A DNA stretch of 64,000 nucleotides from Micromonospora musae. GTDB taxonomy: Bacteria; Actinomycetota; Actinomycetes; Mycobacteriales; Micromonosporaceae. The stretch is from NCBI RefSeq assembly GCF_003626635.1, contig NZ_RAZT01000003.1, forward strand, positions 310,001 through 374,000, given 5' to 3'. Below, piece after piece: positions 8,984 through 17,674 of the stretch; positions within the stretch are counted from its first letter, which is position 1; each line of letters opens with the position of its first letter. A program made the position numbers and the translations under genes. Under the pieces are notes generated by a model. That model was not told the origin of the DNA. It searched no databases and saw only the letters and a program-made list of their open reading frames with translations.

Positions 8984-9295
8984 TCACTCGCCGGATCCGT
9001 CGCGCAGCCGGCGCAGCAGTTCGGGCAGCGCCGGGCCGGGCCGTTCGATGAGGAAGAGCTTGTCGCGGCTGGCCGCGCCGGCGCGCAGCGAAACCGCCGA
9101 GGGGCGGACGTCGAGCGCCCCGGCGAGTGCCCGGCGGGCGGCCTCGGTGGCCCGGCCGTCGACCGCCGGCGCGTTCACGGCGATGACCAGTGCGGGCCCG
9201 TGCGGGCCGTCGAACCGGCCGCCGACCCGCGACCGGGCGGCGCCGGGCTTGACCCGGACGGCCACGGTGAGCCTGTCGGGCGCGGGCACCGGCAT
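8984..9295 (-). CDS. DUF167 (YggU) family protein
   Basis: A protein of 103 residues with the DUF167 core: VAVRVKPGAARSRVGG, then LVIAVNAPAVDGRATEAARRALA and VSLRAGAASRDKLFLIE. The family is small, alpha/beta, widespread and of unknown function. It lies 6 bp after the preceding small membrane protein gene and 22 bp before the antiporter gene. Confidence 0.88.
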   Translation of the reverse strand: MPVPAPDRLTVAVRVKPGAARSRVGGRFDGPHGPALVIAVNAPAVDGRATEAARRALAGALDVRPSAVSLRAGAASRDKLFLIERPGPALPELLRRLRDGSGE

Positions 9296-9301
9296 CCTCG
9301 C

Positions 9302-9922
9302 TCAGCTCGGCCGGATGTCGGCGAGCAACGCGGTGGCCGGCGTGCATCGGGCGCACGGGGTGAAGCCGAGCTCGACCGCCTCCGCCGCCGGCAGCGGCTC
9401 GTGCGCCCGTTCGACCAGATGGGCGCAGTCGGCCAGGTGGTAGCGGGGACGGCCGTCGACCACGTGGACCTCGTCGAAGAGCCGGGCCACCCGCGACGCC
9501 TCGGCGGGCGTCACGGGCTGGGCTCCGGGTTCGTCGTCGTACGCCCCCGCGGGGCCGGTGGCCGGCGGGGGCGACTCGTCGTCGGCGGGCGGGACGGGCG
9601 TTTGCCGCCACCCGTCGCCGCTGCCGACTGTCGAGGGAACATGCTGGACCGGGATCTCCGGCTCGACCGGCGCCGGACCGTACGCCACGTCCGGGGCTAC
9701 CGGTTCGGCCGGCCGGGTCTCGTCCGGCTTCCGCCGGTCGTCCCGGACCGGATCCGCCGTCGCCCGGGTGACGGCGGCCTGGCGGGCACCCACCACCAAC
9801 GCGACGGCGGCCAGCAGACTGGCCGCGATCGAGATGATCAACATCGGGCTGGAGCCGCCGGCGAGACCCGCCACCAGCAGCGCCACAGCGACGAGGATGA
9901 GCACAAGGCTTGCGACTATCAC
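9302..9922 (-). CDS. Two-helix membrane protein with C-terminal Cys motif
   Basis: A protein of 206 residues without a recognised name. Two hydrophobic helices at about 3-20 and 27-45 form the N-terminus. A Pro/Glu/Asp-rich linker (~50-155) follows. The end holds YHLADCAHL and GFTPCARCTP, a spaced H/C-C-C-C arrangement like the small Ada-type metal-binding modules attached to other proteins. This suggests a membrane-tethered metal-binding or Cys-reactive domain (inference). It sits between the divIVA terminator hairpin and DUF167. Confidence 0.65.
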   Translation of the reverse strand: MIVASLVLILVAVALLVAGLAGGSSPMLIISIAASLLAAVALVVGARQAAVTRATADPVRDDRRKPDETRPAEPVAPDVAYGPAPVEPEIPVQHVPSTVGSGDGWRQTPVPPADDESPPPATGPAGAYDDEPGAQPVTPAEASRVARLFDEVHVVDGRPRYHLADCAHLVERAHEPLPAAEAVELGFTPCARCTPATALLADIRPS

Positions 9923-9955
9923 GGGCTCACCCCCGCCGCGTCGTACGGTCCAGGT

Positions 9956-9988
9956 GGTCGGCGACCGTCACGCTGACGGCCGCCGACC
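9956..9988 (-). terminator. Hairpin terminator after divIVA
   Basis: Outer arms GGTCGGCG (9956-9963) and CGCCGACC (9981-9988) enclose inner arms CCGTCA and TGACGG. It starts 5 bp after the divIVA stop codon on the minus strand. No T-run follows, as is usual in high-GC actinobacteria. Confidence 0.65.
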
Positions 9989-9993
9989 GAAGA

Positions 9994-10803
9994 TCAGCGA
10001 CCGGCCTCGAGAGCGCCGGAGCGACCGCCACCGTAGGAGCTGGCGAGACCAGCGGTGGCCAGCCCGTTACCGCCCGCGACGCGACCGCTCTCGGAGCGGG
10101 TCATCTCGGCCTCCAGGCCCTGACCGCGGCCGTCGAGGTCGCGCAGCTGGCTCTCCAGGTAGGCCTTGAGGCGGGTGCGGTACTCGCGCTCGAACTGCTT
10201 GAGCTCCTCGATGTGCTTCTGCAGCGCGGTGCGCTTGGCGTCCAGGCCGCCCATGGCCTCCTGGTGCCGCTGGCGGGCGTCCCGCTCGAGCGCGTCGGCC
10301 TTCGCCCGCGCCTCTCGGGTCACCTCCTCGGCCTTCGACCGAGCCTCGGCGAGGACCTGGTCGGCCTCGCGCTGGGCGGCGGTGACGTGGTCGTCAGCCG
10401 TCCGCTGGGCCATCATCAGCACCCGCAGGGCCTGCTGCTCACCGTCACCGACGGCGGCGGCAGCGGCAACGCCGCCGGCGGCCCGCACCTGCTCCAGCTC
10501 GGCCTGCATCGCACGGGCGGCCTGGTCGGCCGCGGCCTTGTCGCGCTGCACCCGGTCGAGCTGGGCCTTGACGTCGTTGAGCTCCGCCGCGAGGCGGGCG
10601 TCACCGCCGGGGCCGGCGGGGGCGCCGCCACGGCCGCCGCGCTCCACCTGGGCGCGCAGCTCGTTGTTCTCCTCGATGAGACGGGCGAGTTCGCGCTCGA
10701 CCTCGTCCAGGAAGGCGTCGACCTCCTCCTCGTCATACCCCCGCTTGCCGATCGGCGGCTTTTTGAAGGCGACGTTGTGAACGTCGGCCGGGGTCAGCGG
10801 CAT
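9994..10803 (-). CDS. divIVA: DivIVA/Wag31 polar growth protein
   Basis: A protein of 269 residues. The N-terminal lipid-binding crossover domain reads [17 protein letters not shown] and [16 protein letters not shown], as in Wag31. A long heptad coiled coil runs from about 35 to 240, interrupted by a Gly/Ala-rich stretch (~70-82) and an Ala-rich one (~120). The protein marks curved membrane at cell poles and directs cell-wall growth. The ATG at 10803 has GGAG upstream; an upstream in-frame start at 10848 is rejected. It is the last gene of the division cluster and is followed by a strong hairpin. Confidence 0.95.
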   Translation of the reverse strand: MPLTPADVHNVAFKKPPIGKRGYDEEEVDAFLDEVERELARLIEENNELRAQVERGGRGGAPAGPGGDARLAAELNDVKAQLDRVQRDKAAADQAARAMQAELEQVRAAGGVAAAAAVGDGEQQALRVLMMAQRTADDHVTAAQREADQVLAEARSKAEEVTREARAKADALERDARQRHQEAMGGLDAKRTALQKHIEELKQFEREYRTRLKAYLESQLRDLDGRGQGLEAEMTRSESGRVAGGNGLATAGLASSYGGGRSGALEAGR

Positions 10804-10847
10804 CGAAACTCCTCGGGTCAGTTGCGGCCGCGAAAGCGCGTCGGTCA

Positions 10848-11153
10848 TCAGGCGGTTGCCAAGATCGACGGCCTCAACACGAACTCCATCAGCACGAACA
10901 GGATAACCAGGAGCACAAGGGAGGCCAGGTCGATGCTCACGGTACCAATTCGAAGCGGAGGGATCACACGCCTCAACGCGCTGAGAGGGGGATCAGTGAC
11001 GCTCCACACGGATTCCAGTCCCGCCGATGCGCCGCGACCCGGTTGCCAACGACGTCCGTACTGCAGCACCGCGCTCAGGACGAACCGGGACAGGAGAAGC
11101 AACAGGAAGACATAGAGGACCAGGTACAGAACCTGGAGCAGGATCGACAACAC
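10848..11153 (-). CDS. YggT family membrane protein
   Basis: A protein of 101 residues with two hydrophobic segments, [20 protein letters not shown] and [18 protein letters not shown]. Between them is a loop with the conserved [16 protein letters not shown]. YggT proteins sit beside sepF and divIVA in actinobacteria and are thought to help division or osmotic balance; the exact role is unknown. The gaps to its neighbours are 30 and 44 bp. Confidence 0.9.
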   Translation of the reverse strand: MLSILLQVLYLVLYVFLLLLLSRFVLSAVLQYGRRWQPGRGASAGLESVWSVTDPPLSALRRVIPPLRIGTVSIDLASLVLLVILFVLMEFVLRPSILATA

Positions 11154-11183
11154 GGCAGGCGACGTCCCTCGGGTCGGGCGGGG

Positions 11184-11873
11184 TCAACTCAGGCTGAAAA
11201 ACCCGCCCTCAGCGATCTTGGCCTTGTCCTCCGCGGTGACCTGGACGTTGGCCGGTGAGAGCAGGAACACCCGATTGGTCACGCGCTCGATCGTACCGCG
11301 CAGCCCGAACGCCAACCCGGCGGCGAAGTCCACCAGACGGCGGGCGTCCGCCTCGTCCATCTCGGTGAGGTTGATGATCACTGGTACCCCGTCGCGGAAA
11401 TGCTCGCCGATGGTGCGCGCCTCGCGGTAGGTGGTCGGGTGCAGGGTGGTGATCTGGTAACGCTGCTCCTCGTCGGCGGCGACCGTCCGCTCCCGCGGCG
11501 CGGTCTGCGGGGCGAGGGCGAGGTTGTCGCGGGTGTGGTAGGTCAGCGCGCCGGAGGTCTCCCCCGTCGACCGGGTGATCGACCGGACGCTGGACCGCTC
11601 GGGGCGCTCCGGGCGCTCCGACTCGGTCCGCTCGGCCTCCGTGGCACGACCACTCGTCCGCTCCGTGAGGCGGCCACGCTCCCCCAGCCGCGGGCGCGGT
11701 GCCGGCGGCTCCTCGGCCTCGTCCTCCTCGTCGGCGAACTCCTCCGCGTACCGGCTCTGCCGGTAGCGCGAGTCACGGTAGCCACCCTTGTCGTAGCCAC
11801 CGTCGTCGTAGGCCCGCTCGTCGTCCTCTTCGACCAGACCGAGCCAGACCCCCGCCTTGCGCAGTGCACCCAT
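11184..11873 (-). CDS. sepF: Cell division protein SepF
   Basis: A protein of 229 residues: an amphipathic membrane-binding start [18 protein letters not shown], an acidic and Arg-rich linker (~20-130), and a C-terminal SepF domain (~140-225). The domain holds the core [38 protein letters not shown] and [13 protein letters not shown]. SepF anchors and bundles FtsZ at the membrane in actinobacteria, which lack FtsA. The ATG at 11873 fits the family start better than the one at 11888. Confidence 0.94.
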   Translation of the reverse strand: MGALRKAGVWLGLVEEDDERAYDDGGYDKGGYRDSRYRQSRYAEEFADEEDEAEEPPAPRPRLGERGRLTERTSGRATEAERTESERPERPERSSVRSITRSTGETSGALTYHTRDNLALAPQTAPRERTVAADEEQRYQITTLHPTTYREARTIGEHFRDGVPVIINLTEMDEADARRLVDFAAGLAFGLRGTIERVTNRVFLLSPANVQVTAEDKAKIAEGGFFSLS

Positions 11874-12064
11874 CCCGCGCCCTTCCATCCGCCGTGCGGC
11901 ACGCGCCCCCGTGCCGTGTCGCTGTCGCGAGTGGACCTACCTCTGCCCACCGGACCGGAACGGCAATCCACTGGCACGCGATTCGCGTCGTGTGCCACGA
12001 CCCCCGACGACGGGATGCCGCTCCTGAAACAACACCGATGTAATTTGCTTCTTTCGCGGTCAGG
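11874..12064 (-). other. sepF-yggS gap with AT-rich block
   Basis: This 191-bp gap is the longest inside the yggS-divIVA part of the cluster. On the minus strand it contains an unusually AT-rich block at about 12015-12055 (AAGCAAATTACATCGG and GTTGTTTCAGG) in otherwise GC-rich DNA. This probably marks a promoter or protein-binding site for sepF-yggT-divIVA, but no convincing -35/-10 pair could be fixed. Confidence 0.35.
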
Positions 12065-12808
12065 CTACCGCAGCGTGGGGCGCATTCCGAGCAACGCGCT
12101 ACCGACGCGGACATGTGTCGCGCCGTATCTGATCGCGATTTCCAGGTCGCCACTCATACCGGCCGACAGCGCCGTCGCCTCCGGGTGGAGCGTCCGCATC
12201 CACTCGGCCACCTCGGCCAGCCGGGCGAAGGCCCGCTCCGGCTCCCAGCCCAGCGGCGCCACGGCCATCAGCCCCGCCAGCCGCAGCGCCGGCGCCGCCG
12301 CGATCGCCTCGGCGACCGCGCCCAGCCCGACGTCCGGATCGGCCGAGTCCGGCAGCGCGCCACCGCGTGCCGAGTCGCCGTCGATGCTCACCTGCACCAG
12401 CGCGGTCAACGGCCGGTCCCGACCGGCCGCCGCGACGTCCAGCGCCCGGGCCAGCCGGACACTGTCCACCGAGTGCACCGCGTCGGCGTAGCCGACCACC
12501 GAACGGGCCTTGTTGCGTTGCAGCCGTCCGACGAAGTGCCAGCGCGGCGTCACCCCGGCCGCCGCGACCTCGGCGGCCTTGGCGGCGGCCTCCTGGTCCC
12601 GGTTCTCCCCGACGTCGGTCACGCCGAGTTCGGCCAGCGCCAGCACGTCGACGGCCGGGTAGGTCTTCGTCACCGCGATCATGGTGACCTCGGCGCGGTC
12701 CCGTCCGGCGGCCGCGCAGGCGTCCGCGATCCGGGAGCGTACCCCGGCGAGCGCGGCCGCCAGTTCGGCACGGCGGTCGGGCCGCACCCTGGTCGAGCTG
12801 TCGGTCAT
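12065..12808 (-). CDS. yggS: YggS family PLP homeostasis protein
   Basis: A protein of 247 residues with the alanine-racemase-like barrel. The PLP lysine is in MIAVTKTYP. DVGENRDQEAAAK, RWHFVGRLQRNKAR, VHSVDS and the C-terminal SAGMSGDLEIAIRYGATHVRVG are the conserved family motifs. It binds pyridoxal phosphate and helps vitamin B6 balance, without known catalysis. The start lies 9 bp after ftsZ, so pgeF (yfiH), which usually lies between these two genes, is missing. Confidence 0.93.
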   Translation of the reverse strand: MTDSSTRVRPDRRAELAAALAGVRSRIADACAAAGRDRAEVTMIAVTKTYPAVDVLALAELGVTDVGENRDQEAAAKAAEVAAAGVTPRWHFVGRLQRNKARSVVGYADAVHSVDSVRLARALDVAAAGRDRPLTALVQVSIDGDSARGGALPDSADPDVGLGAVAEAIAAAPALRLAGLMAVAPLGWEPERAFARLAEVAEWMRTLHPEATALSAGMSGDLEIAIRYGATHVRVGSALLGMRPTLR

Positions 12809-12817
12809 CGGTGGCGC

Positions 12818-13933
12818 TCAGGATCCGTTCTTGAGAAAGTCGGGCACGTCGACGTCGTCGAAGAGTACGCGGCGCGGCGACTGCTGCGGCGCCGGCACGG
12901 TCGGCGACGCCGCCACCGGCGGGTTCTGCGGTGCCGGCTGGTTCTGGTTGGTCTTCCGCCCCGGCTCGGCCGCCTTGTACGCGGGCGCCCCACCGTCGAA
13001 GCCCGCCGCGATGACGGTCACCCGCACCTCGTCGCCGAGCGCGTCGTCGATGACCGCGCCGAAGATGATGTTCGCGTCCGGGTGGGCCGCGTCGGTGACC
13101 AGCTGCGCCGCGTCGTTGATCTCGAACAGACCGAGGTCGGAGCCACCGGCGATGGAGAGCAGCACCCCGCGGGCGCCGTCCATGCTCTGCTCGAGCAGCG
13201 GGCTGGAGATCGCCGCCTCGGCCGCCTCCACCGCGCGGTTCTCGCCCCGGGCGCTGCCGATGCCCATCAGCGCGCTGCCCGCGCCGCTCATCACGCTCTT
13301 CACGTCGGCGAAGTCGAGGTTGATCAGACCCGGCGTGGTGATCAGGTCGGTGATGCCCTGGACACCGGAGAGCAGCACCTGGTCGGCGGTGCGGAACGCG
13401 TCCATCATGCTGATGTTGCGGTCGCCGAGGGCGAGCAGCCGGTCGTTCGGGATGACGATCAGCGTGTCGCACTGGTTGCGCAGCTCGTCGATCCCGGCCT
13501 CGGCCTGCACCTGCCGGCGCTTGCCCTCGAACGAGAACGGCCGGGTCACCACGCCGATGGTGAGCGCGCCGAGCTTGCGGGCGATGTTCGCCACCACGGG
13601 CGCGCCGCCGGTGCCGGTGCCACCACCCTCACCGCAGGTCACGAAGACCATGTCGGCGCCCTTGAGCACCTCCTCGATCTCGTCGCGGTGGTCCTCGGCG
13701 GCGTTCTTGCCGACGTCCGGGTTGGCGCCCGCGCCGAGCCCACGGGTCAGCTCGCGGCCGACGTCGAGCTTCACGTCGGCGTCGCTCATCAGCAGCGCCT
13801 GCGCGTCGGTGTTGATCGCGATGAACTCGACGCCCTTGAGCCCAACCTCGATCATTCGGTTGACGGCGTTCACGCCGCCGCCACCGATGCCGACGACCTT
13901 GATGACCGCCAGGTAGTTGTGCGGAGGTGTCAT
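12818..13933 (-). CDS. ftsZ: Cell division GTPase FtsZ
   Basis: A protein of 371 residues. It contains the tubulin signature [12 protein letters not shown], the start [20 protein letters not shown], the T7 synergy loop [15 protein letters not shown] and the C-terminal peptide DVDVPDFLK, which binds SepF/FtsW. The linker before this peptide is short and Pro/Gln-rich. The ATG at 13933 has AAAGGA upstream. A 254-bp gap to ftsQ carries its own promoter candidate and a short palindrome. Confidence 0.97.
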   Translation of the reverse strand: MTPPHNYLAVIKVVGIGGGGVNAVNRMIEVGLKGVEFIAINTDAQALLMSDADVKLDVGRELTRGLGAGANPDVGKNAAEDHRDEIEEVLKGADMVFVTCGEGGGTGTGGAPVVANIARKLGALTIGVVTRPFSFEGKRRQVQAEAGIDELRNQCDTLIVIPNDRLLALGDRNISMMDAFRTADQVLLSGVQGITDLITTPGLINLDFADVKSVMSGAGSALMGIGSARGENRAVEAAEAAISSPLLEQSMDGARGVLLSIAGGSDLGLFEINDAAQLVTDAAHPDANIIFGAVIDDALGDEVRVTVIAAGFDGGAPAYKAAEPGRKTNQNQPAPQNPPVAASPTVPAPQQSPRRVLFDDVDVPDFLKNGS

Positions 13934-14041
13934 CTGAAGGTCCTTTCCCCCTCGAGATTGGCATGGGCCGACCCACACGGCTTGGCCAGGCCAGCGGTCG
14001 ACGTCGGCAGTCTCCAACGAGGACAAGGGACGAACCCTCAC

Positions 14042-14070
14042 CCTCTACTAGAGGCTTACAGTTATGTCAA
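14042..14070 (-). promoter_or_regulatory. ftsZ promoter candidate with overlapping palindrome
   Basis: On the minus strand TTGACA (14065-14070) is followed by a 17-bp spacer and TAGAGG (14042-14047). The -10 region forms one half of a perfect palindrome CCTCTA-C-TAGAGG (14042-14054), which looks like an operator. The leader to the ftsZ start would be about 100 nt. The hexamers are seen directly; promoter activity is inferred. Confidence 0.55.
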
Positions 14071-14187
14071 CCACTGATCCTCTTCGGGGCAACGTAAGCG
14101 TCCTCGCGCCAGGAGCCAAGGACCCGGTCGGCGTGTCGCCGCCGGAGCGGGCCGGGTCACGTCGATCCGACCGGTGCGGGACCGTCG

Positions 14188-15003
14188 TCACCGGAAGGTG
14201 ACCACCTCTGGCGCGCTCACGTCGATCGTCCTCGCCCGCTGATCGAGCAGCGCCGTGGCCACCCGCGCCTTCTCCTCGCCCCGGGACGCGTCGCCCCAGA
14301 TCAGCGTCCGACCACCGGCCAGGCGAAGCTTGATCAGCGCGAGGCTCTCCACTGTGACGTCCACCAGGGAGTCGCGCAGCTCCGGGGTGAGCGCGCCGAG
14401 CACCTCCACCGCCGCCCGGGTGCCCGGATCGTCCGCCCCCGGCCGGCTCACCCGCACCAGCGGCAAGCCGTCCGGACGCTCGTCCAGAGTGCGGAACGCG
14501 GTGCCGCTGCGGTCGATCACGACGAACCGCTCCCCCTGCGGCACCGCCGCCAACGGGGTGCGCTCCACCACGCGTACGACCAGCGCGCCGGGCCAGTCCC
14601 GGGACACCGTCGCCCGCTCCACCGGCGCCAGCGCGCCGATCCGCCCGGCTGTGCCGGCCAGGTCCACCCGGGCCAGCGGGATCCCGTCCGGCACGCCGGC
14701 GGCCTCGCGTACCTGCACCGGCGTCACGATCTCGGCACCCTCCACACGCACCTCGCGCACCCCGAACAGGCCGGTGCCGAGGACGACCCAGGTGATCAGT
14801 CCGGCCAGCGCGAGCACCGCCGCGGCGACCGCCCAGGGCAGCGCGGCGCGCATCCGGCGCTGCCGGGCCCGGCGCATGAAGCGCCGGGTCGAGGGCGGCA
14901 CCGCGTCACTGTCCGCCCGGACCAGCTGCCAGCGCCGGACGACGCGCCCGCGCCGCCCGGCCGCCTCCCCGGTGGTCCTCCCCCGGGCCGGCCCGGGGCT
15001 CAT
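14188..15003 (-). CDS. ftsQ: Cell division protein FtsQ
   Basis: A protein of 271 residues: a basic cytoplasmic tail (~1-50), one membrane helix (~54-76, LPWAVAAAVLALAGLITWVVLG), a POTRA domain (~80-150, VREVRVEGAEIVTPVQVREAAGV) and the FtsQ beta-domain. It joins FtsB/FtsL in the divisome. Its ATG overlaps the murC stop as ATGA, so it is coupled to murC. A 184-bp tail separates its stop from the ftsZ promoter region. Confidence 0.93.
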   Translation of the reverse strand: MSPGPARGRTTGEAAGRRGRVVRRWQLVRADSDAVPPSTRRFMRRARQRRMRAALPWAVAAAVLALAGLITWVVLGTGLFGVREVRVEGAEIVTPVQVREAAGVPDGIPLARVDLAGTAGRIGALAPVERATVSRDWPGALVVRVVERTPLAAVPQGERFVVIDRSGTAFRTLDERPDGLPLVRVSRPGADDPGTRAAVEVLGALTPELRDSLVDVTVESLALIKLRLAGGRTLIWGDASRGEEKARVATALLDQRARTIDVSAPEVVTFR

Positions 15004-16571
15004 CCGCCGGCGGGCGTCGCGCCGTCCGGGGTCACGGCGTCACCGGCGGCCTGACCGCCGCCGGCGGCCGGCGCGCCCGGCACCGTGCCCCCGATGGCCA
15101 TGCTGCCGCCGGACGCACCGCCCGGGGCCCGCGTCGCCGCCCCGGAGGCGTCCTCCGTACGGGCCAGCAGAGCGTCCAGCAGTTGGTCGCCCATGAGCGA
15201 GATGGGCGGCGCGCCCATCGTCACCACCACGTCACCGGGGCGGGCCCGCCGGGCCACCTCCACCGGCGCCGCCTCCCAGGAGTCGACGAAGACCTTCCGC
15301 TCCGCCGGCAGCGGCACCGCCTCGATCAGCGCGGCCGAGCCCTCACCGGGCTGGCGCAGCTCACCGGGGCCGAAGACCTCCAGCAGCACCAGCTCGTCGG
15401 CGATCGCCAGAGACTGGGCGATCTCCTCCTGCAGGTCCCGGGTGCGGTAGAGCCGGTAGGGCTGGAAGACCACGATCAGCCGGCCGTCCCCCGCCACCTC
15501 GCGCAGCGTCTGCAGCGCCAGCGTCATCGAGGTGGGGTGGTAGGCGTACTCGTCGTAGACCAGCACGTCGTCGGCGACGCCCTTGCGCTCGAAGCGCCGG
15601 CGCACGCCGGGGAACGCCGCCAGCGCGGCCTCCGCCGCCTCCAGCGGCAGCTCCAGCAGGTACGCCGTGAGCACCGCCGAGGCGCTGTTGAGGCCCATGT
15701 GCCGCCCCGGCACCGGCAGGCGGAACTCGCCCAACGACCGTCCGTCGATCGCGGCGAGATAGCGCACGCCCTGCGCCGACGAGGCGATCTCGGTCAGTCG
15801 CAGGTCCGCGTCGGCCGACTCACCGTACGTGTGCACCCGGCGCCCCTCGGCGCGCAGCGTCTCCGCCAGCCGTCGCCCGCCCGGGTCGTCGGCGCAGGTG
15901 ATGATGAACCCGTGCGGGTCGGTGAGCCGGGCGAACTCGACGAACGCCGCCTCCAGCGTCGCGTAGTCGCCGTACGTGTTCAGGTGGTCGGCCTCGACGT
16001 TGGTGATGATCGAGACGTACGGGCGGTAGATCAGGAACGAGCGGTCGCTCTCGTCCGCCTCCACCACGAAGTGCTCGCCGGTGCCGTGGTGGGCGCCCGA
16101 GCCGACCTCGGAGATCTCGCCACCGATCACGAAGGACGGATCCGTGCCGGCCTGCTGGAGCACCATGGTGACCATCGAGGTCGTGGTGGTCTTGCCGTGC
16201 GTGCCGGCGACCGCCACCGCCCGCCGACCGGTCATCGCCGCCGCGAGCGCCTCCGACCGGTGCAGCACCCGCAGGCCACGCCGGCGCGCCTCCACCAGCT
16301 CCAGATGGTCCTGGGGGATCGCCGAGGAGTAGACCACCGTGTCGACACCGTCGAGGTTGGTCGCCTCGTGGCTCATGTGGATCGTGCCGCCGAGAGCGCG
16401 CAGCCCGGCCAGGGACGGCCACTCCCGCAACTCGCTGCCGGAGACCGGGATGCCGCGGGTGAGGAAGAGCCGGGCCAGGCCGCTCATTCCGACCCCGCCC
16501 ACGCCGATGAGGTGGATCGTGCCGAGGTCCTCGGCGGTGAGCGTGCCGGCCGGCGTGAACTGCGCGGTCAT
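15000..16571 (-). CDS. murC: UDP-N-acetylmuramate--L-alanine ligase MurC
   Basis: A protein of 523 residues. It contains IHLIGVGGVGMSGLARLFL (UDP-binding start), the P-loop GTHGKTTTTS, NVEADHLNTYGDYATLEAAF and the Mur C-domain DEYAYHPTSM. It adds L-Ala to UDP-MurNAc. The last ~55 residues are a Gly/Ala/Pro-rich tail (GGASGGSMAIGGTVPGAPAA) not needed by the family fold. The start overlaps the murG stop as TGATG and the end overlaps ftsQ as ATGA. Confidence 0.96.
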   Translation of the reverse strand: MTAQFTPAGTLTAEDLGTIHLIGVGGVGMSGLARLFLTRGIPVSGSELREWPSLAGLRALGGTIHMSHEATNLDGVDTVVYSSAIPQDHLELVEARRRGLRVLHRSEALAAAMTGRRAVAVAGTHGKTTTTSMVTMVLQQAGTDPSFVIGGEISEVGSGAHHGTGEHFVVEADESDRSFLIYRPYVSIITNVEADHLNTYGDYATLEAAFVEFARLTDPHGFIITCADDPGGRRLAETLRAEGRRVHTYGESADADLRLTEIASSAQGVRYLAAIDGRSLGEFRLPVPGRHMGLNSASAVLTAYLLELPLEAAEAALAAFPGVRRRFERKGVADDVLVYDEYAYHPTSMTLALQTLREVAGDGRLIVVFQPYRLYRTRDLQEEIAQSLAIADELVLLEVFGPGELRQPGEGSAALIEAVPLPAERKVFVDSWEAAPVEVARRARPGDVVVTMGAPPISLMGDQLLDALLARTEDASGAATRAPGGASGGSMAIGGTVPGAPAAGGGQAAGDAVTPDGATPAGG

Positions 16572-17674
16572 CAGGCCACCGCCTCCAGGACGTAGTTCAG
16601 CAACGCCACGTCGCCGTCGCGCCGCCCGTACGCCGCCGCGGCCGCCCCCATCGCGGCGAGCCGGTGCGGGTCGCGGACCAGCGGGATCACCGTCCGCTCC
16701 AGCCAGGCCGGGGTCATCTCGGTGTCGTCGACGAGCAGCCCGCCGCCGGCCTCCACCACGGGCAGCGCGTTGCGCTTCTGCTCCTGGTTGCTGTGCGGGT
16801 ACGGCACGAAGATCGTGGGCAGGCCGATGGCCGCGACCTCGGCGACGGTCATCGCCCCGCCCCGGGCGAGCATGAGGTCGGCGGCGGCGTAGCCCAGCTC
16901 CATCTCGGAGAGATAAGGCAGGGTCACGTACGGCACCGGCAGGTCGGTGGGGATCGGCACCGGCTCGTTGCGGGCACCCATCACGTGCAGCACCTGCACG
17001 CCGTTGCGGGCCAGTTCCTTGGCCGCGCCGGCGACCGCGAGGTTGATCGAGCGGGCGCCCGACGAGCCACCGGCGACGAAGAGCACCGGCAGGTCCGGAC
17101 GGAGCCCGAAGTGGGCCCGGGCGGCGTTGCGCAGCGCGGCCCGGTCCAGCCCGGCGATGCTGCGCCGCAGCGGCACACCGACCACCCGGGCGTCCCGCAA
17201 CGACTCGGCCTGCTGGGGCTGGTGCGGGAAGCCGACCGCGACGTGCTTGGTGAACTTCATGCCGAGCCGGTTCGCCACCCCCGGCGGCACGTTCACCTCG
17301 TGGATGACGATGGGCATCTCCCGGCGCCAGGCTGCGAGGTAGGCCGGCACCGAGACGTACCCGCCGAAGCCGACCACCGCGTCGGCCTGGACCTCGTCGA
17401 TCACCTTGCCCGCGGCGCGGGCCGCGGTCCACATCCGGCCCGGCGTGCGGACCAGGTTCATGTTGATCGAGCGGGGCAGCTGGTAGGCGGGGATCTGCCG
17501 CAGGTCGTAGCCCTGCGGCGGGATCAGGTCGTTCTCCATCCCCCGGGGTGTGCCCAGGCAGGTGATCCGGACGCCGGGGTCGTGTCGGCGCAGGCAGTCG
17601 GCGAAGGCGAGCAACGGGTAGACGTGCCCCCCGGTGCCACCTCCCGCGAGCACCACCGAACGCAGCGGACCCAT
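16571..17674 (-). CDS. murG: Lipid II synthase MurG (GlcNAc transferase)
   Basis: A protein of 367 residues, GT-B fold. The N-terminal Gly-rich loop GGGTGGHVYP, EVNVPPGVANRL, the second-domain loop VAGGSSGARSIN and the UDP-GlcNAc motif ARGGAMTVAEVAAIGLPTIF are all present. It transfers GlcNAc to lipid I on the inner face of the membrane. Both ends are coupled by TGATG overlaps, with ftsW before it and murC after it. Confidence 0.97.
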   Translation of the reverse strand: MGPLRSVVLAGGGTGGHVYPLLAFADCLRRHDPGVRITCLGTPRGMENDLIPPQGYDLRQIPAYQLPRSINMNLVRTPGRMWTAARAAGKVIDEVQADAVVGFGGYVSVPAYLAAWRREMPIVIHEVNVPPGVANRLGMKFTKHVAVGFPHQPQQAESLRDARVVGVPLRRSIAGLDRAALRNAARAHFGLRPDLPVLFVAGGSSGARSINLAVAGAAKELARNGVQVLHVMGARNEPVPIPTDLPVPYVTLPYLSEMELGYAAADLMLARGGAMTVAEVAAIGLPTIFVPYPHSNQEQKRNALPVVEAGGGLLVDDTEMTPAWLERTVIPLVRDPHRLAAMGAAAAAYGRRDGDVALLNYVLEAVA

